Positions 7,593 through 15,376 of a stretch of DNA of 64,000 nt are shown piece after piece. The notes beneath the pieces are model-generated. The model saw only the letters and a program-made list of their open reading frames with translations, was not told the DNA's origin and ran no database searches. The translations under genes were made by a program, and so were the position numbers. Positions within the stretch are counted from its first letter, which is position 1; every line of letters begins with the position of its first letter. The stretch comes from Paenibacillus polymyxa. GTDB taxonomy: Bacteria > Bacillota > Bacilli > Paenibacillales > Paenibacillaceae. The stretch spans positions 1,178,001-1,242,000 of the forward strand of contig NZ_CP015423.1 in NCBI RefSeq assembly GCF_001719045.1. Reading direction: 5' to 3'.

Positions 7593-8330
7593 TTAATTCG
7601 GGCTTGCCGTGGGTCTGACAATAATTTCATTAACATCTACATCCGCTGGCTGCTCCATAGCATACAGGATGGAACGGGCTATGGCATCAGGCGAAATCGA
7701 AATACGACGGTACTCTTTCATTCCTTGCCGGGCCTCTTCATCTGAAATACTGTCAGCAAGCTCAGATTCGGTTACTCCTGGCGATACCAGCGTCACACGA
7801 ATATCTCCCCCCACCTCCATACGCAACCCTTCAGAAATTGCCCGAACCGCATACTTCGTTGCGCAATACACCGCTGCAGTTGGGGTTACACTATACGCGC
7901 CAATAGAGGCGATATTAATAAACTGACCAAATCCTTGCTTTTTCATAATCGGAAGCCCTGCCGCAATCCCATGCAGAACGCCCCGTATATTTACATCAAT
8001 CATGCGATCCCATTCCTCTACCTTCAGGGCTTCTAATTTTGAAAGAGGCATCACTCCCGCATTGTTCAAAATTACATCCACACGCCCAAATGTTTTTTCC
8101 GCGTACTTAATGAACGCTTCCATCTGGTCCCTCTTAGTCACATCCAGTTGCTGATAATCAGCCGATCCACCTTTCAAACGAATCTCGGATGTCAGAGCCT
8201 CTAGTCGCTCTGTGCGTCTGGCCCCTAATATTACATGAGCCCCATGGTGAGCAAGTAAACGGGCAGTAGCCTCACCGATCCCACTACTTGCCCCCGTAAT
8301 AGCTACGACTTTCCCTTTAATATCCAACAT
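7593..8330 (-). CDS. Short-chain dehydrogenase/reductase
   Basis: A 245-residue classical SDR enzyme. The nucleotide-binding TGASSGIG is at 12-19, NNAG at 89-92, the catalytic serine near 142 and the Y-x-x-x-K pair at Tyr155/Lys159 (YCATK). ARR at 37-39 after the second strand favours NADP(H). Length is standard. It oxidises or reduces an unknown alcohol or carbonyl compound. It lies 39 bases after the Atu4866-like gene on the same strand. Both face away from the AraC regulator at 8845, which probably controls them. Confidence 0.9.
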   Translation of the reverse strand: MLDIKGKVVAITGASSGIGEATARLLAHHGAHVILGARRTERLEALTSEIRLKGGSADYQQLDVTKRDQMEAFIKYAEKTFGRVDVILNNAGVMPLSKLEALKVEEWDRMIDVNIRGVLHGIAAGLPIMKKQGFGQFINIASIGAYSVTPTAAVYCATKYAVRAISEGLRMEVGGDIRVTLVSPGVTESELADSISDEEARQGMKEYRRISISPDAIARSILYAMEQPADVDVNEIIVRPTASPN

Positions 8331-8369
8331 GCTTATTCCTCCTTTAGTTTAAAAACGGACTGAAACAGT

Positions 8370-8648
8370 TTACTTTTTTACTTCCCTGTAAAAAACCATC
8401 CCTGCATGATACAAAACACCATTTTTGAATACACCATCTGCCGTAAATCCGGTGTCGTCCACATATTCGATATAGTCATCTTCTATGATATAGCTGCCTG
8501 TATAGGCACTTTGTCTCTGACCCCGTGCTTCATCATAACGGCCATTAGGCAAGAGTTCTTGACGGATATCTCCGTCTTCAGTTACCCACATCCCTATATA
8601 GGGATGCTGCGAAGCGTGTACACTTTTTTCCGCTTTGTTACTCTCCAT
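8370..8648 (-). CDS. Atu4866-domain small protein
   Basis: A 92-residue protein. An in-frame GTG at 8657 exists, but AAGGAG lies 8 bases before the ATG at 8648, which is chosen. The core HPYIGMWVTEDGDIRQEL, then LPNGRYDEARG, YTGSYIIEDDYIEYVDD and TADGVF matches my memory of the Atu4866 family (PF11512), a small beta-barrel of unknown function often encoded beside SDR enzymes and AraC regulators. It shares the unit with the SDR gene, so a joint role in one metabolic step is likely. No signal peptide. Confidence 0.82.
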   Translation of the reverse strand: MESNKAEKSVHASQHPYIGMWVTEDGDIRQELLPNGRYDEARGQRQSAYTGSYIIEDDYIEYVDDTGFTADGVFKNGVLYHAGMVFYREVKK

Positions 8649-8844
8649 GACTCCCACTCCTTTGCCCTTCTATTTTTTTCTCAATTGCTCATTAGGTGTT
8701 GTATCTGCATCTTATTATGAGAGGAATGTCCATCAGCCCGGTAGAAGAATCAGAGCAAATTATTGCCTAATCCTCCAAAGACCCTTAATATGTAATAAAC
8801 TACTGAAAATGAAAACGGGCTATTTTGCAAAGAAGGGATGTGTC

Positions 8845-9777
8845 ATGATGGAGGCAACCAAAATAGAGGGTTCTACCATGGAAAAACAAGCCGAGTTGGC
8901 AAGGCTCATAGAACGATTTTCACATCAGGACGGAGTTCTCACTACAGCCATATCTTCGCTTCACTTCGTCCGAAGTTCAAATACAACCGTTCCGATACAT
9001 CAAGTTCATGAACCTGCCTTATGTATTGTGGCACAAGGCAGAAAAGTCGTGATGCTCGCAGAGGAAAGTTACCATTACGGCACATCCGACTACCTTGTTG
9101 TGTCGGTGGATTTGCCGATCTCGGGGCAGGTTATCCAAGCGTCAGCAGAAGCTCCTTATTTGTGCCTCCGGCTCAATTTTGATCCGTATCAGGTTTTGGA
9201 TCTGATCAAGGAATCTGCTCTTCCCACAAGCCCAATGCCTGATTCCAGACGAGGCTTGTATGTAAGCCAAACCAACTCTCTACTGCTGGATGCCGTGATA
9301 AGGCTAGTGCATCTTTTGGAAAACCCGCAGGATGTTCCGGTGCTGGCTCCATTAGTCATTCGTGAGATACTGTATAGGATTTTACAGGGTAATCAGGGGG
9401 AATCTTTAAAACAACTGGTCATGACCGGCAGCCATTCCAACCGGATTGCAGAAGTCATAAAGCGGATTAAGCAGGATTATGATAAGCCGTTGCGTATTGA
9501 GGAATTGTCCAAATTAGCGAATATGAGTCCTTCGTCACTACATCGACATTTTAAAGAGGTTACGGCTATGAGCCCAATGCAATATCAAAAACAATTACGT
9601 TTACAAGAGTCCCGCCGCCTGTTGTTATCCGAATCAGCGGATGCGGCAGATGTCGGTTTTCAGGTAGGTTACGAGAGCCCCTCCCAATTCAGCCGTGAAT
9701 ACGCCCGCTTGTTCGGCCTGCCTCCAATTAGTGATATCAAACGCTTGCGCTCGGATCAGGATCACCCGACCATTTGA
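8845..9777 (+). CDS. AraC-family regulator with N-terminal cupin domain
   Basis: A 310-residue regulator. The start at 8845 has GAAGGGA upstream and is preferred to frame extensions that run back to 8635. Residues about 25-165 form the AraC_N (PF06719) type cupin domain (VPIHQVHEPALCIVAQGRK, then the beta-barrel). Residues about 200-300 hold two helix-turn-helix motifs (IEELSKLANMSPSSLHRHFK and ADVGFQVGYESPSQFSREY). It is divergent from the Atu4866-SDR unit, the usual arrangement for this subfamily, which commonly activates neighbouring oxidoreductase genes. The ligand is unknown. Confidence 0.9.
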   Translation: MMEATKIEGSTMEKQAELARLIERFSHQDGVLTTAISSLHFVRSSNTTVPIHQVHEPALCIVAQGRKVVMLAEESYHYGTSDYLVVSVDLPISGQVIQASAEAPYLCLRLNFDPYQVLDLIKESALPTSPMPDSRRGLYVSQTNSLLLDAVIRLVHLLENPQDVPVLAPLVIREILYRILQGNQGESLKQLVMTGSHSNRIAEVIKRIKQDYDKPLRIEELSKLANMSPSSLHRHFKEVTAMSPMQYQKQLRLQESRRLLLSESADAADVGFQVGYESPSQFSREYARLFGLPPISDIKRLRSDQDHPTI

Positions 9778-9863
9778 ACCGTTGTTAGATGAACATCTAA
9801 AACTACTGGTCCTACTAACGCTTATCCCAAACATACATGGCAGAATGTAAAAAAACAGCACAA

Positions 9864-9896
9864 AACAGCCGCTCCTCCGGTAGAGACGCGGCTGTT
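9864..9896. terminator. Bidirectional terminator between araC and the lipoprotein gene
   Basis: AACAGCCGC (9864-9872) and GCGGCTGTT (9888-9896) form a 9-bp stem with flanking A- and T-rich tracts. It lies between two convergent genes. Confidence 0.7.
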
Positions 9897-9937
9897 CAAT
9901 ATATTCCTCTATGCATGTGGTCATCACTATTTGAGCA

Positions 9938-10588
9938 TCAATACGGATTATCCAGCTTGACGAACAAGGCTCGAATGACATCTTTCTCTGCCGAAGTTAG
10001 CTTTTGTCCTGCCTGCCATTGTTGAATCTCTTTCTTGACTTCCTTGGGTTCTCTATAGCTGAGAGCATACCCGATGCTTCCTATACCTTGTGTGCGGTTG
10101 GTTTTGTCCATATTTGCCAATGCTCGGGTCATCGCAGTTCTGTCTCTTGTAAACAAATCTCCCATAAGACCAGCATAGCTTTCGCTTAAAGCTCCATCCA
10201 ATCCGTCAGAAGCCTGGATCACATTTGCAAAGCTTTCCGATGGAATAAAAGCACGCTGCCTATACAGATATTCGATAATTTCCAGGCTTTGATGTTCATT
10301 GATTTTGTTCATCTTTCCCCATTGAATTCCTGCTAAATGGTCCGTCATATGACGGACTTTTGCTTCATCACTGAGGGATGAATCCTTATAAAAGGACAGC
10401 ACTAGCTCCTCTTTACTTTGCTGGGTATGCTGCGTATTGACTGCAATTTGCTTGGACTCTCCATTGTTTGCCCCGGACGGCGCCGCAGTTTCAGCATCCT
10501 GTCCCACTGGCTGGGGAGTGCACCCTATGGTTACAGCCAGCAATAGTGCAGCACAAGCTACAGATACAAACCCATTACCTTTTAACAT
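9938..10588 (-). CDS. Putative lipoprotein, unknown function
   Basis: A 216-residue protein starting at 10588, with CAGGAGAG about 9 bases upstream. The N-terminus (MLKGNGFVSVACAALLLAV) is a signal sequence ending in TIGC, an acceptable though non-ideal lipobox (Cys23). A low-complexity stretch of about 35 residues (Gly, Ala, Gln, Asn) tethers a helical domain (about 60-216). That domain has repeated A/L patterns resembling HEAT-like or tetratricopeptide helices. It follows the LacI regulator by 65 bases on the same strand. Probably membrane-anchored outside the cell; role unknown. Confidence 0.75.
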   Translation of the reverse strand: MLKGNGFVSVACAALLLAVTIGCTPQPVGQDAETAAPSGANNGESKQIAVNTQHTQQSKEELVLSFYKDSSLSDEAKVRHMTDHLAGIQWGKMNKINEHQSLEIIEYLYRQRAFIPSESFANVIQASDGLDGALSESYAGLMGDLFTRDRTAMTRALANMDKTNRTQGIGSIGYALSYREPKEVKKEIQQWQAGQKLTSAEKDVIRALFVKLDNPY

Positions 10589-10653
10589 GAATCCACTCTC
10601 CTGTCTGAACAAACAATGGTCGTTATAATTGCCCAAAATCCACTCATACCCTA

Positions 10654-11691
10654 CTACTCGTCACGTCCCACCGTGGGCTTACGGATCACAGAGACGCTTG
10701 ATTCCCTCACGATCAGACGAGGCTCGAATTGCACACGCTCATAATCCCCAGGTGTCTGTTCCTGAATCCGCTTGAGCAGCAGCTCCGCAGCCAACCGTGC
10801 CACCTCTTCCCCCATGATGGAAACTGAGCTGATCTGAGGGGTCGTTACCATAGCCCACAAATTGTTATCAATACCGACTACAGCAACCTCATCTGGCACC
10901 TTTACACCCAAATCCTTAAATCGATTGACGATCCCTATCGCCACCATATCATTAACCGCATAAATAGCATCCGGCATATGTTTCAGGCTGTAAAAATAAT
11001 CGGCTGCACGCAGCCCTGTCTCAAAGGAGAAATCATCGCCAAAATAAACGAGTGAAGGGTCCACATGCTGGAGAGACTGCTCATAAGCGAAGTATCTCTC
11101 CTCGATTTTGTCCTTCGCAGCGCCTGCATAGGCGATTCTTGTTCTGCCGATTTTAAGTAAATGCTCCATCACGAGTCTTCCCTCTTGTCGGGCCAGACTG
11201 ACAATATCCGCTTTGACATCTTCGCCCAGCTTCTTGCCATAGTTAATAATGGACACGGGAACGCTGGCTTTGTTAATCAGATCTACCAACATTTTGGGAT
11301 ACGCCAGCGGCATAATGATGAGCCCGTCGACATGCAGCTTCTTGACCTCACGAACTGTTTCAAGCTCCATTCTGGCATTCCCGGCGGTATTGATTTGCAC
11401 GACCCGGTAACCATGCTGCTTGGCGGCCTGCTCTACGGACCAAGCGATCTCTGGAATAATCGCGTTACGAATGTCTGGCACGGCCAGTGCGATTTGTCGT
11501 GTCTGACGAACTTTCAAACTCTGAGCCGAGGTGTTGGGCGTAAACCCCATCTCTTCAATCACTTGCAAAATCAAGGCTTTCGTTCTCGGGCTGATGCCCT
11601 CACTATCATTAATAGCTCTGGAGACAGTCGCAATACCGACTCCTGCCCGCTTGGCTACATCCTCTATGGTTACTTTCTTTTGATCTGTCAC
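10654..11691 (-). CDS. LacI/GalR-family transcriptional regulator
   Basis: A 345-residue repressor with a GTG start (AAAGGA about 9 bases upstream). The N-terminal helix-turn-helix is VTIEDVAKRAGVGIATVSRA (about 8-27), followed by the hinge helix (TSAQSLKVRQTRQI). The periplasmic-binding-protein-like effector domain spans about 62-330. It is divergent from butanediol dehydrogenase. A GGAAACGTTTCC palindrome with a central CG, typical of LacI operators, sits in the bdhA promoter, and a related dyad lies at its own start. It therefore probably controls bdhA and itself; the effector is not evident. Confidence 0.92.
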   Translation of the reverse strand: MTDQKKVTIEDVAKRAGVGIATVSRAINDSEGISPRTKALILQVIEEMGFTPNTSAQSLKVRQTRQIALAVPDIRNAIIPEIAWSVEQAAKQHGYRVVQINTAGNARMELETVREVKKLHVDGLIIMPLAYPKMLVDLINKASVPVSIINYGKKLGEDVKADIVSLARQEGRLVMEHLLKIGRTRIAYAGAAKDKIEERYFAYEQSLQHVDPSLVYFGDDFSFETGLRAADYFYSLKHMPDAIYAVNDMVAIGIVNRFKDLGVKVPDEVAVVGIDNNLWAMVTTPQISSVSIMGEEVARLAAELLLKRIQEQTPGDYERVQFEPRLIVRESSVSVIRKPTVGRDE

Positions 11692-11707
11692 GCCTAAAAT
11701 CCTTTCA

Positions 11708-11726
11708 AGAAACGGAATCGTTTTCT
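11708..11726. promoter_or_regulatory. Possible LacI autoregulatory operator
   Basis: AGAAACG-gaat-CGTTTTCT, an imperfect dyad 17 bases before the GTG start of the LacI gene. It shares the AAACG half with the palindrome at 11964-11975. Confidence 0.4.
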
Positions 11727-11880
11727 GACCTTCTAAAATAAAGTCTTAATGTTGATATTATACCACAGAATGGGTGTCTAAAAATTGAAGTCGTTTTCTT
11801 CTTGTCTTTGCCTCACCTAAAAAATTAGCAAAATCTCTTTGTATGAAAGTAAGGAGCCAAATATAGCACTGTAGTCACAA

Positions 11881-11894
11881 GTGATTATATTCAC
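11881..11894. promoter_or_regulatory. Rex-like redox operator upstream of bdhA
   Basis: GTGATTATATTCAC with flanking CA and AAA approximates the Rex consensus TTGTGA-N6-TCACAA; the left outer TT is replaced by AA. It is 34 bases upstream of the -35 hexamer. A further TTGTGA half-site lies at 11945-11950. Rex control of NADH-dependent fermentation genes is established in Firmicutes; binding here is inference. Confidence 0.4.
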
Positions 11895-11927
11895 AAAAAA
11901 GTCAAGTGCTTTTTGCATTAAATTGGT

Positions 11928-11958
11928 TTGACAATGTGTAAAAATTGTGACATATTAT
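11928..11958 (+). promoter_or_regulatory. bdhA promoter
   Basis: A perfect -35 TTGACA (11928-11933) with ATATTA/TATTAT 18-19 bases downstream (11952-11958). The palindrome at 11964-11975 follows directly, where it would block the start of transcription. Confidence 0.6.
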
Positions 11959-11963
11959 TTTTC

Positions 11964-11975
11964 GGAAACGTTTCC
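11964..11975. promoter_or_regulatory. LacI-type operator in the bdhA promoter
   Basis: A perfect 12-base palindrome, GGAAACGTTTCC, with the central CG of LacI-family operators. It lies just downstream of the -10 region and 57 bases before the bdhA start. The divergent LacI gene is the obvious candidate binder. Confidence 0.6.
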
Positions 11976-12032
11976 TAATTCATTCACTTTTATAGAGGCA
12001 ATGATCATATATTCTTCAAGGAGATGACAAAC

Positions 12033-13085
12033 ATGCAAGCATTGAGATGGCATGGAGTAAAAGACTTACGTTTGGAAAACATTGAGCAGCCCGCTGCTCT
12101 GGCAGGAAAAGTAAAAATCAAGGTAGAATGGTGCGGCATTTGCGGAAGTGATCTTCACGAATATGTAGCAGGACCGATCTTCATTCCCCAAGATGCTCAG
12201 CATCCATTGACTGGCGAAAAAGCGCCGATCGTAATGGGACATGAATTCTCTGGACAAGTTGTCGAAATCGGCGAAGGTGTAACCAAGATTCAAGTTGGCG
12301 ACCGTGTAGTTGTAGAACCGGTGTTTGCATGTGGAGAATGTGATGCATGTAAACAAGGCAAATATAATCTTTGCGATAAAATGGGCTTCCTCGGTCTGGC
12401 AGGCGGCGGTGGTGGATTTTCTGAATATGTCGCAGCTGACGAGCACATGGTTCACAAAATTCCAGAAAGCGTATCTTTCGAGCAAGGCGCATTGGTAGAG
12501 CCTTCGGCCGTTGCTTTGTATGCTGTTCGTCAAAGCCAACTGAAAGTCGGCGACAAAGCTGTAGTATTTGGCGCTGGCCCTATCGGATTGCTGGTTATTG
12601 AAGCGTTGAAAGCTTCGGGCGCATCTGAGATTTATGCAGTAGAGCTTTCCGAGGAGCGTAAAGCTAAAGCTGAAGAGCTGGGTGCTATCGTGATTGATCC
12701 TAAGACTTATGATGTGGTGGAAGAACTGCACAAACGGACCAACGGCGGTGTAGATGTAGCCTATGAAGTCACTGGAGTACCTCCTGTGCTGACTCAAGCT
12801 ATTGAATCTACTAAAATTAGCGGACAAATCATGATCGTCAGCATTTTTGAAAAAGAAGCTCCGATCAAGCCTAACAATATCGTTATGAAGGAACGCAATC
12901 TGACTGGTATTATCGGCTACCGTGATGTATTCCCAGCTGTTATCAGCCTGATGGAAAAAGGTTATTTCCCTGCCGACAAGCTGGTTACCAAACGTATTAA
13001 ACTCGAAGAAGTGATTGAGCAAGGTTTTGAAGGTCTCCTGAAAGAGAAAAATCAGGTTAAAATCCTGGTATCTCCGCAAGCCTAA
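12033..13085 (+). CDS. bdhA: (R,R)-2,3-butanediol dehydrogenase
   Basis: A 350-residue zinc-dependent medium-chain dehydrogenase that interconverts acetoin and 2,3-butanediol with NAD(H), a redox outlet in mixed-acid/butanediol fermentation. The catalytic zinc site includes WCGICGSDLHEY and MGHEFSG. The structural zinc loop has four cysteines (CGECDACKQGKYNLC). The Rossmann motif is VFGAGPIG. The sequence matches the P. polymyxa enzyme almost residue for residue from memory. GGAG lies 9 bases before ATG 12033; an in-frame ATG at 12024 directly abuts it and is less likely. Candidate Rex and LacI sites lie upstream. Confidence 0.95.
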   Translation: MQALRWHGVKDLRLENIEQPAALAGKVKIKVEWCGICGSDLHEYVAGPIFIPQDAQHPLTGEKAPIVMGHEFSGQVVEIGEGVTKIQVGDRVVVEPVFACGECDACKQGKYNLCDKMGFLGLAGGGGGFSEYVAADEHMVHKIPESVSFEQGALVEPSAVALYAVRQSQLKVGDKAVVFGAGPIGLLVIEALKASGASEIYAVELSEERKAKAEELGAIVIDPKTYDVVEELHKRTNGGVDVAYEVTGVPPVLTQAIESTKISGQIMIVSIFEKEAPIKPNNIVMKERNLTGIIGYRDVFPAVISLMEKGYFPADKLVTKRIKLEEVIEQGFEGLLKEKNQVKILVSPQA

Positions 13086-13100
13086 TATCGAAAACAAACC

Positions 13101-13131
13101 AGATGTCTGCTCTATGCAGACATCTTTTTAT
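13101..13131 (+). terminator. Terminator of bdhA
   Basis: AGATGTCTGC (13101-13110) and GCAGACATCT (13116-13125) form a perfect 10-bp stem with TTTTTAT following, 15 bases after the stop. Confidence 0.85.
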
Positions 13132-13187
13132 AAAAAAACGCTCTCCTTCCTGCGACATACTGTCGTCAAGATGAGTAGCGTTTTTTT
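13132..13187 (-). terminator. Terminator of the siderophore lipoprotein gene
   Basis: AAAAAAACGCT (13132-13142) pairs with AGCGTTTTTTT (13177-13187). On the minus strand it ends in a T7 run, 15 bases past the stop at 13202. Confidence 0.7.
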
Positions 13188-13201
13188 GATTACCATGTGG
13201 A

Positions 13202-14188
13202 TTACTGAGTTACATTTTTCAGAACATCGTCAATCATTTGACTGTTTGCAATTGTACCTGTATACAACCAGCTGGAATCCTTACCAAAATCGTATACATG
13301 GCCTTCTTTAACAGCTGGAATTCCCGCCCATACAGGATCTTTTACAATATCTTCTTTACTTACGTTTTTGCTGTTCACGATAAAGATATAATCCGCATCC
13401 AGCTCGGCCAGCTTCTCCAGCGATAAATTACTCCAGTTCGCCTTAGCCGTTTTGGAAATCTCCTGTACGACTTGTGGAATCTTGAATCCCAAATCCTTAT
13501 ACAATACATCACCGCTGGATAGATTCTGGTTTACGACATACACATTTTTATCCGTTACCCACAATGCCGCCGCAGTTTTTTGTCCTACCGTCTGACTCAG
13601 CTTGGCTTTAGCCTCTGCTGCTTTTTTGTCGTAGTTGCTCAATGCTTGCTTCGCTTCACTGCTCTTATTCAGCACCTCACCCACGGTCAGCAGCTCTTGA
13701 CGCCAATCATTGTTCATATTAGTGCCTACCACGTAGGTTGGAGCAATTTTAGAGTATTGATTATATTTGTCGCCTTCCACCATGCTCGCACTGTCCATAA
13801 TGATTAAATCAGGTTTGAAGTTCAGAACCGCCTCAAACGGAAGATCTGAAGCAATGGTAGGAACGTCCTTCAGTTCTTTTTGCAGGTAACCTTGAACTGA
13901 ATTTTTCCCTACCGACCATTGGGCTACAGGTTTAACCCCCAGCGCAACCAGATGATCCTCCAGATAAGAAGCGATCACACGCTGAGGCTGAGCCGGAATT
14001 TTTACCTCATGCCCAAGTGCATCCTTCAGCACCCTTTCCTGTGATGTTGGTTCCGCTGATGTATTATTGGTCCCTTGGGAAGCGCCATCGGTTGCCGTAG
14101 GACTTGATGTGCCTGAGCACGCGCTGAGCAGCAGGGTAAAACTAAGCAATAAAATAAATGCCATGGAATGCTTTGCGTTTCTATTCAT
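13202..14188 (-). CDS. Iron-siderophore ABC substrate-binding lipoprotein (FeuA/FhuD-like)
   Basis: The likely independent product of the second half of the long frame: 328 residues from ATG 14188, with AAGGGA 8 bases upstream and a Fur box 25-40 bases upstream. Signal peptide with lipobox LLSAC (Cys about 24), then a Ser/Thr-rich tether. The class III periplasmic-binding domain begins near 'KIPAQPQRVIA' and has the family pattern 'LxALGxKPVA', 'LDADYIFIVNS' and 'W..IPAVKEGHVYDF'. It should bind a ferric siderophore outside the membrane. No permease or ATPase gene is adjacent, so it must use partners encoded elsewhere. Confidence 0.85.
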   Translation of the reverse strand: MNRNAKHSMAFILLLSFTLLLSACSGTSSPTATDGASQGTNNTSAEPTSQERVLKDALGHEVKIPAQPQRVIASYLEDHLVALGVKPVAQWSVGKNSVQGYLQKELKDVPTIASDLPFEAVLNFKPDLIIMDSASMVEGDKYNQYSKIAPTYVVGTNMNNDWRQELLTVGEVLNKSSEAKQALSNYDKKAAEAKAKLSQTVGQKTAAALWVTDKNVYVVNQNLSSGDVLYKDLGFKIPQVVQEISKTAKANWSNLSLEKLAELDADYIFIVNSKNVSKEDIVKDPVWAGIPAVKEGHVYDFGKDSSWLYTGTIANSQMIDDVLKNVTQ

Positions 14189-15196
14189 TCGTAAAATCCC
14201 TTCATCATGATTTTGATAATGATTATTATCCTCAATAATAGTATGCAGGGCGCCACTTATCGAATCAATGGAACATCCGGACATGCTTAATGGATTATCC
14301 AGACTGGTATCTCTCACAAAAGCAGATGAATATAGGCTGTCCCGGTAATGAACCGGGGATACACCCGTATATTTTTTGAATGCCCGGCTAAAGAAATAGA
14401 CATCCGGGTACCCCACACTGACAGCGATATCCTGCAAAGTCGCATCCGTCTTCCGCAAAAGCTCCTTCGCCTTGTCCATTCGCAGTTGAATCAAGTACAT
14501 AATCGGGCTACAATCCGTTTGTTTTTTAAATAACCGGGTCAAATGTCTCGGACTGCATTCCAACAATCCGGCCAAACGTTCCAGCGTTACGGACTCCGCA
14601 TAATGGATCTGCATAAATCGAATGGCCTGTGTCACAATATCCCGCGCAGAAGTTCGAGCCTTCGGTTCCTGCAATTGCCGCATACATTCATATGCAAAAT
14701 CATAGAACCGACCCTGAGCCTGAATCTTGGATAGCGTCTCTTGATCCTGCCATGCTTCATCCAGTAGTTGCAGCTTTTGATACAGTATAACCGGATAAGG
14801 CGGTGCAAAACCATGAACTATCGAAGGATGATTATACACCGTATGTCCAGATAGAGAAGTCGCTTTATATAGTACAAGGATATATTCAATCCCGCAGTGC
14901 GAGGGTTTCATATTCAGTTCAAAGCCTTTGCTGCCATGCAGTACGTACCCTGAATGTGGCGTATCCTTCCAATCACCATCCAAACGCACGCTACCCTGCA
15001 ATACAAATACAAAAGCCTGCGCTGGAAGACGATACGGTTGAAGCAACTCTTCCGGCTCCAGTCGAATATGCCGGACATCCATGACACGGATCGACGAATG
15101 GAGCCATAGGGACAGCAGTTTGTTTAACTCATCAGCTTCATGTCCCTTGCTCATCCCGATATAGGAACCTGCCTGCTTTTGCCGATCCTGCTTCAC
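13202..15196 (-). CDS. AraC regulator in one open frame with a siderophore-binding lipoprotein
   Basis: A single frame of 664 codons from a GTG at 15196 (GGAGG 9 bases upstream). Residues about 40-130 form a cupin-like sensor domain. Residues about 185-285 are a two-motif AraC DNA-binding domain (LERLAGLLECSPRHLTRLFK and LQDIAVSVGYPDVYFFSRAF). After HYRDSL come about 50 residues of unlikely protein, including an EDNNHYQNHD segment that is the translation of a Fur box. Then MNRNAKHSMAFILLLSFTLL, a lipoprotein signal, and a complete FeuA/FhuD-type domain. In Bacillus the nearest analogues are Btr (AraC fused to a cytosolic binding domain) and separate FeuA. Two products probably arise; the missing stop codon is unusual. 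Confidence 0.75.
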   Translation of the reverse strand: MKQDRQKQAGSYIGMSKGHEADELNKLLSLWLHSSIRVMDVRHIRLEPEELLQPYRLPAQAFVFVLQGSVRLDGDWKDTPHSGYVLHGSKGFELNMKPSHCGIEYILVLYKATSLSGHTVYNHPSIVHGFAPPYPVILYQKLQLLDEAWQDQETLSKIQAQGRFYDFAYECMRQLQEPKARTSARDIVTQAIRFMQIHYAESVTLERLAGLLECSPRHLTRLFKKQTDCSPIMYLIQLRMDKAKELLRKTDATLQDIAVSVGYPDVYFFSRAFKKYTGVSPVHYRDSLYSSAFVRDTSLDNPLSMSGCSIDSISGALHTIIEDNNHYQNHDEGILRMNRNAKHSMAFILLLSFTLLLSACSGTSSPTATDGASQGTNNTSAEPTSQERVLKDALGHEVKIPAQPQRVIASYLEDHLVALGVKPVAQWSVGKNSVQGYLQKELKDVPTIASDLPFEAVLNFKPDLIIMDSASMVEGDKYNQYSKIAPTYVVGTNMNNDWRQELLTVGEVLNKSSEAKQALSNYDKKAAEAKAKLSQTVGQKTAAALWVTDKNVYVVNQNLSSGDVLYKDLGFKIPQVVQEISKTAKANWSNLSLEKLAELDADYIFIVNSKNVSKEDIVKDPVWAGIPAVKEGHVYDFGKDSSWLYTGTIANSQMIDDVLKNVTQ
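14214..14230. promoter_or_regulatory. Fur box inside the AraC-lipoprotein open frame
   Basis: TGATAATGATTATTATC fits the 7-1-7 Fur core TGATAAT-N-ATTATCA at 14 of 15 positions. It lies 26 bases before the ATG of the lipoprotein. This strongly suggests that the lipoprotein has its own iron-repressed promoter. Confidence 0.75.
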
Positions 15197-15376
15197 GTAT
15201 CAAAGCCTCCGCTTCATAAATATCATACTTTTTTTCCAAACCAACCTTATTATATATCATCTTTTACTGCGTCTACCATGAGACAAATATTCCTGCACGA
15301 AACAAGGTGAATATACCATTTCCATGGTACAATTTGTATAAATACAAGATTTAAAATACATAGGGGGTTTGACAGC

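Noticed and set aside
12066..13097. 343-codon minus-strand frame
   Set aside because: Exact shadow of bdhA; no family resemblance.
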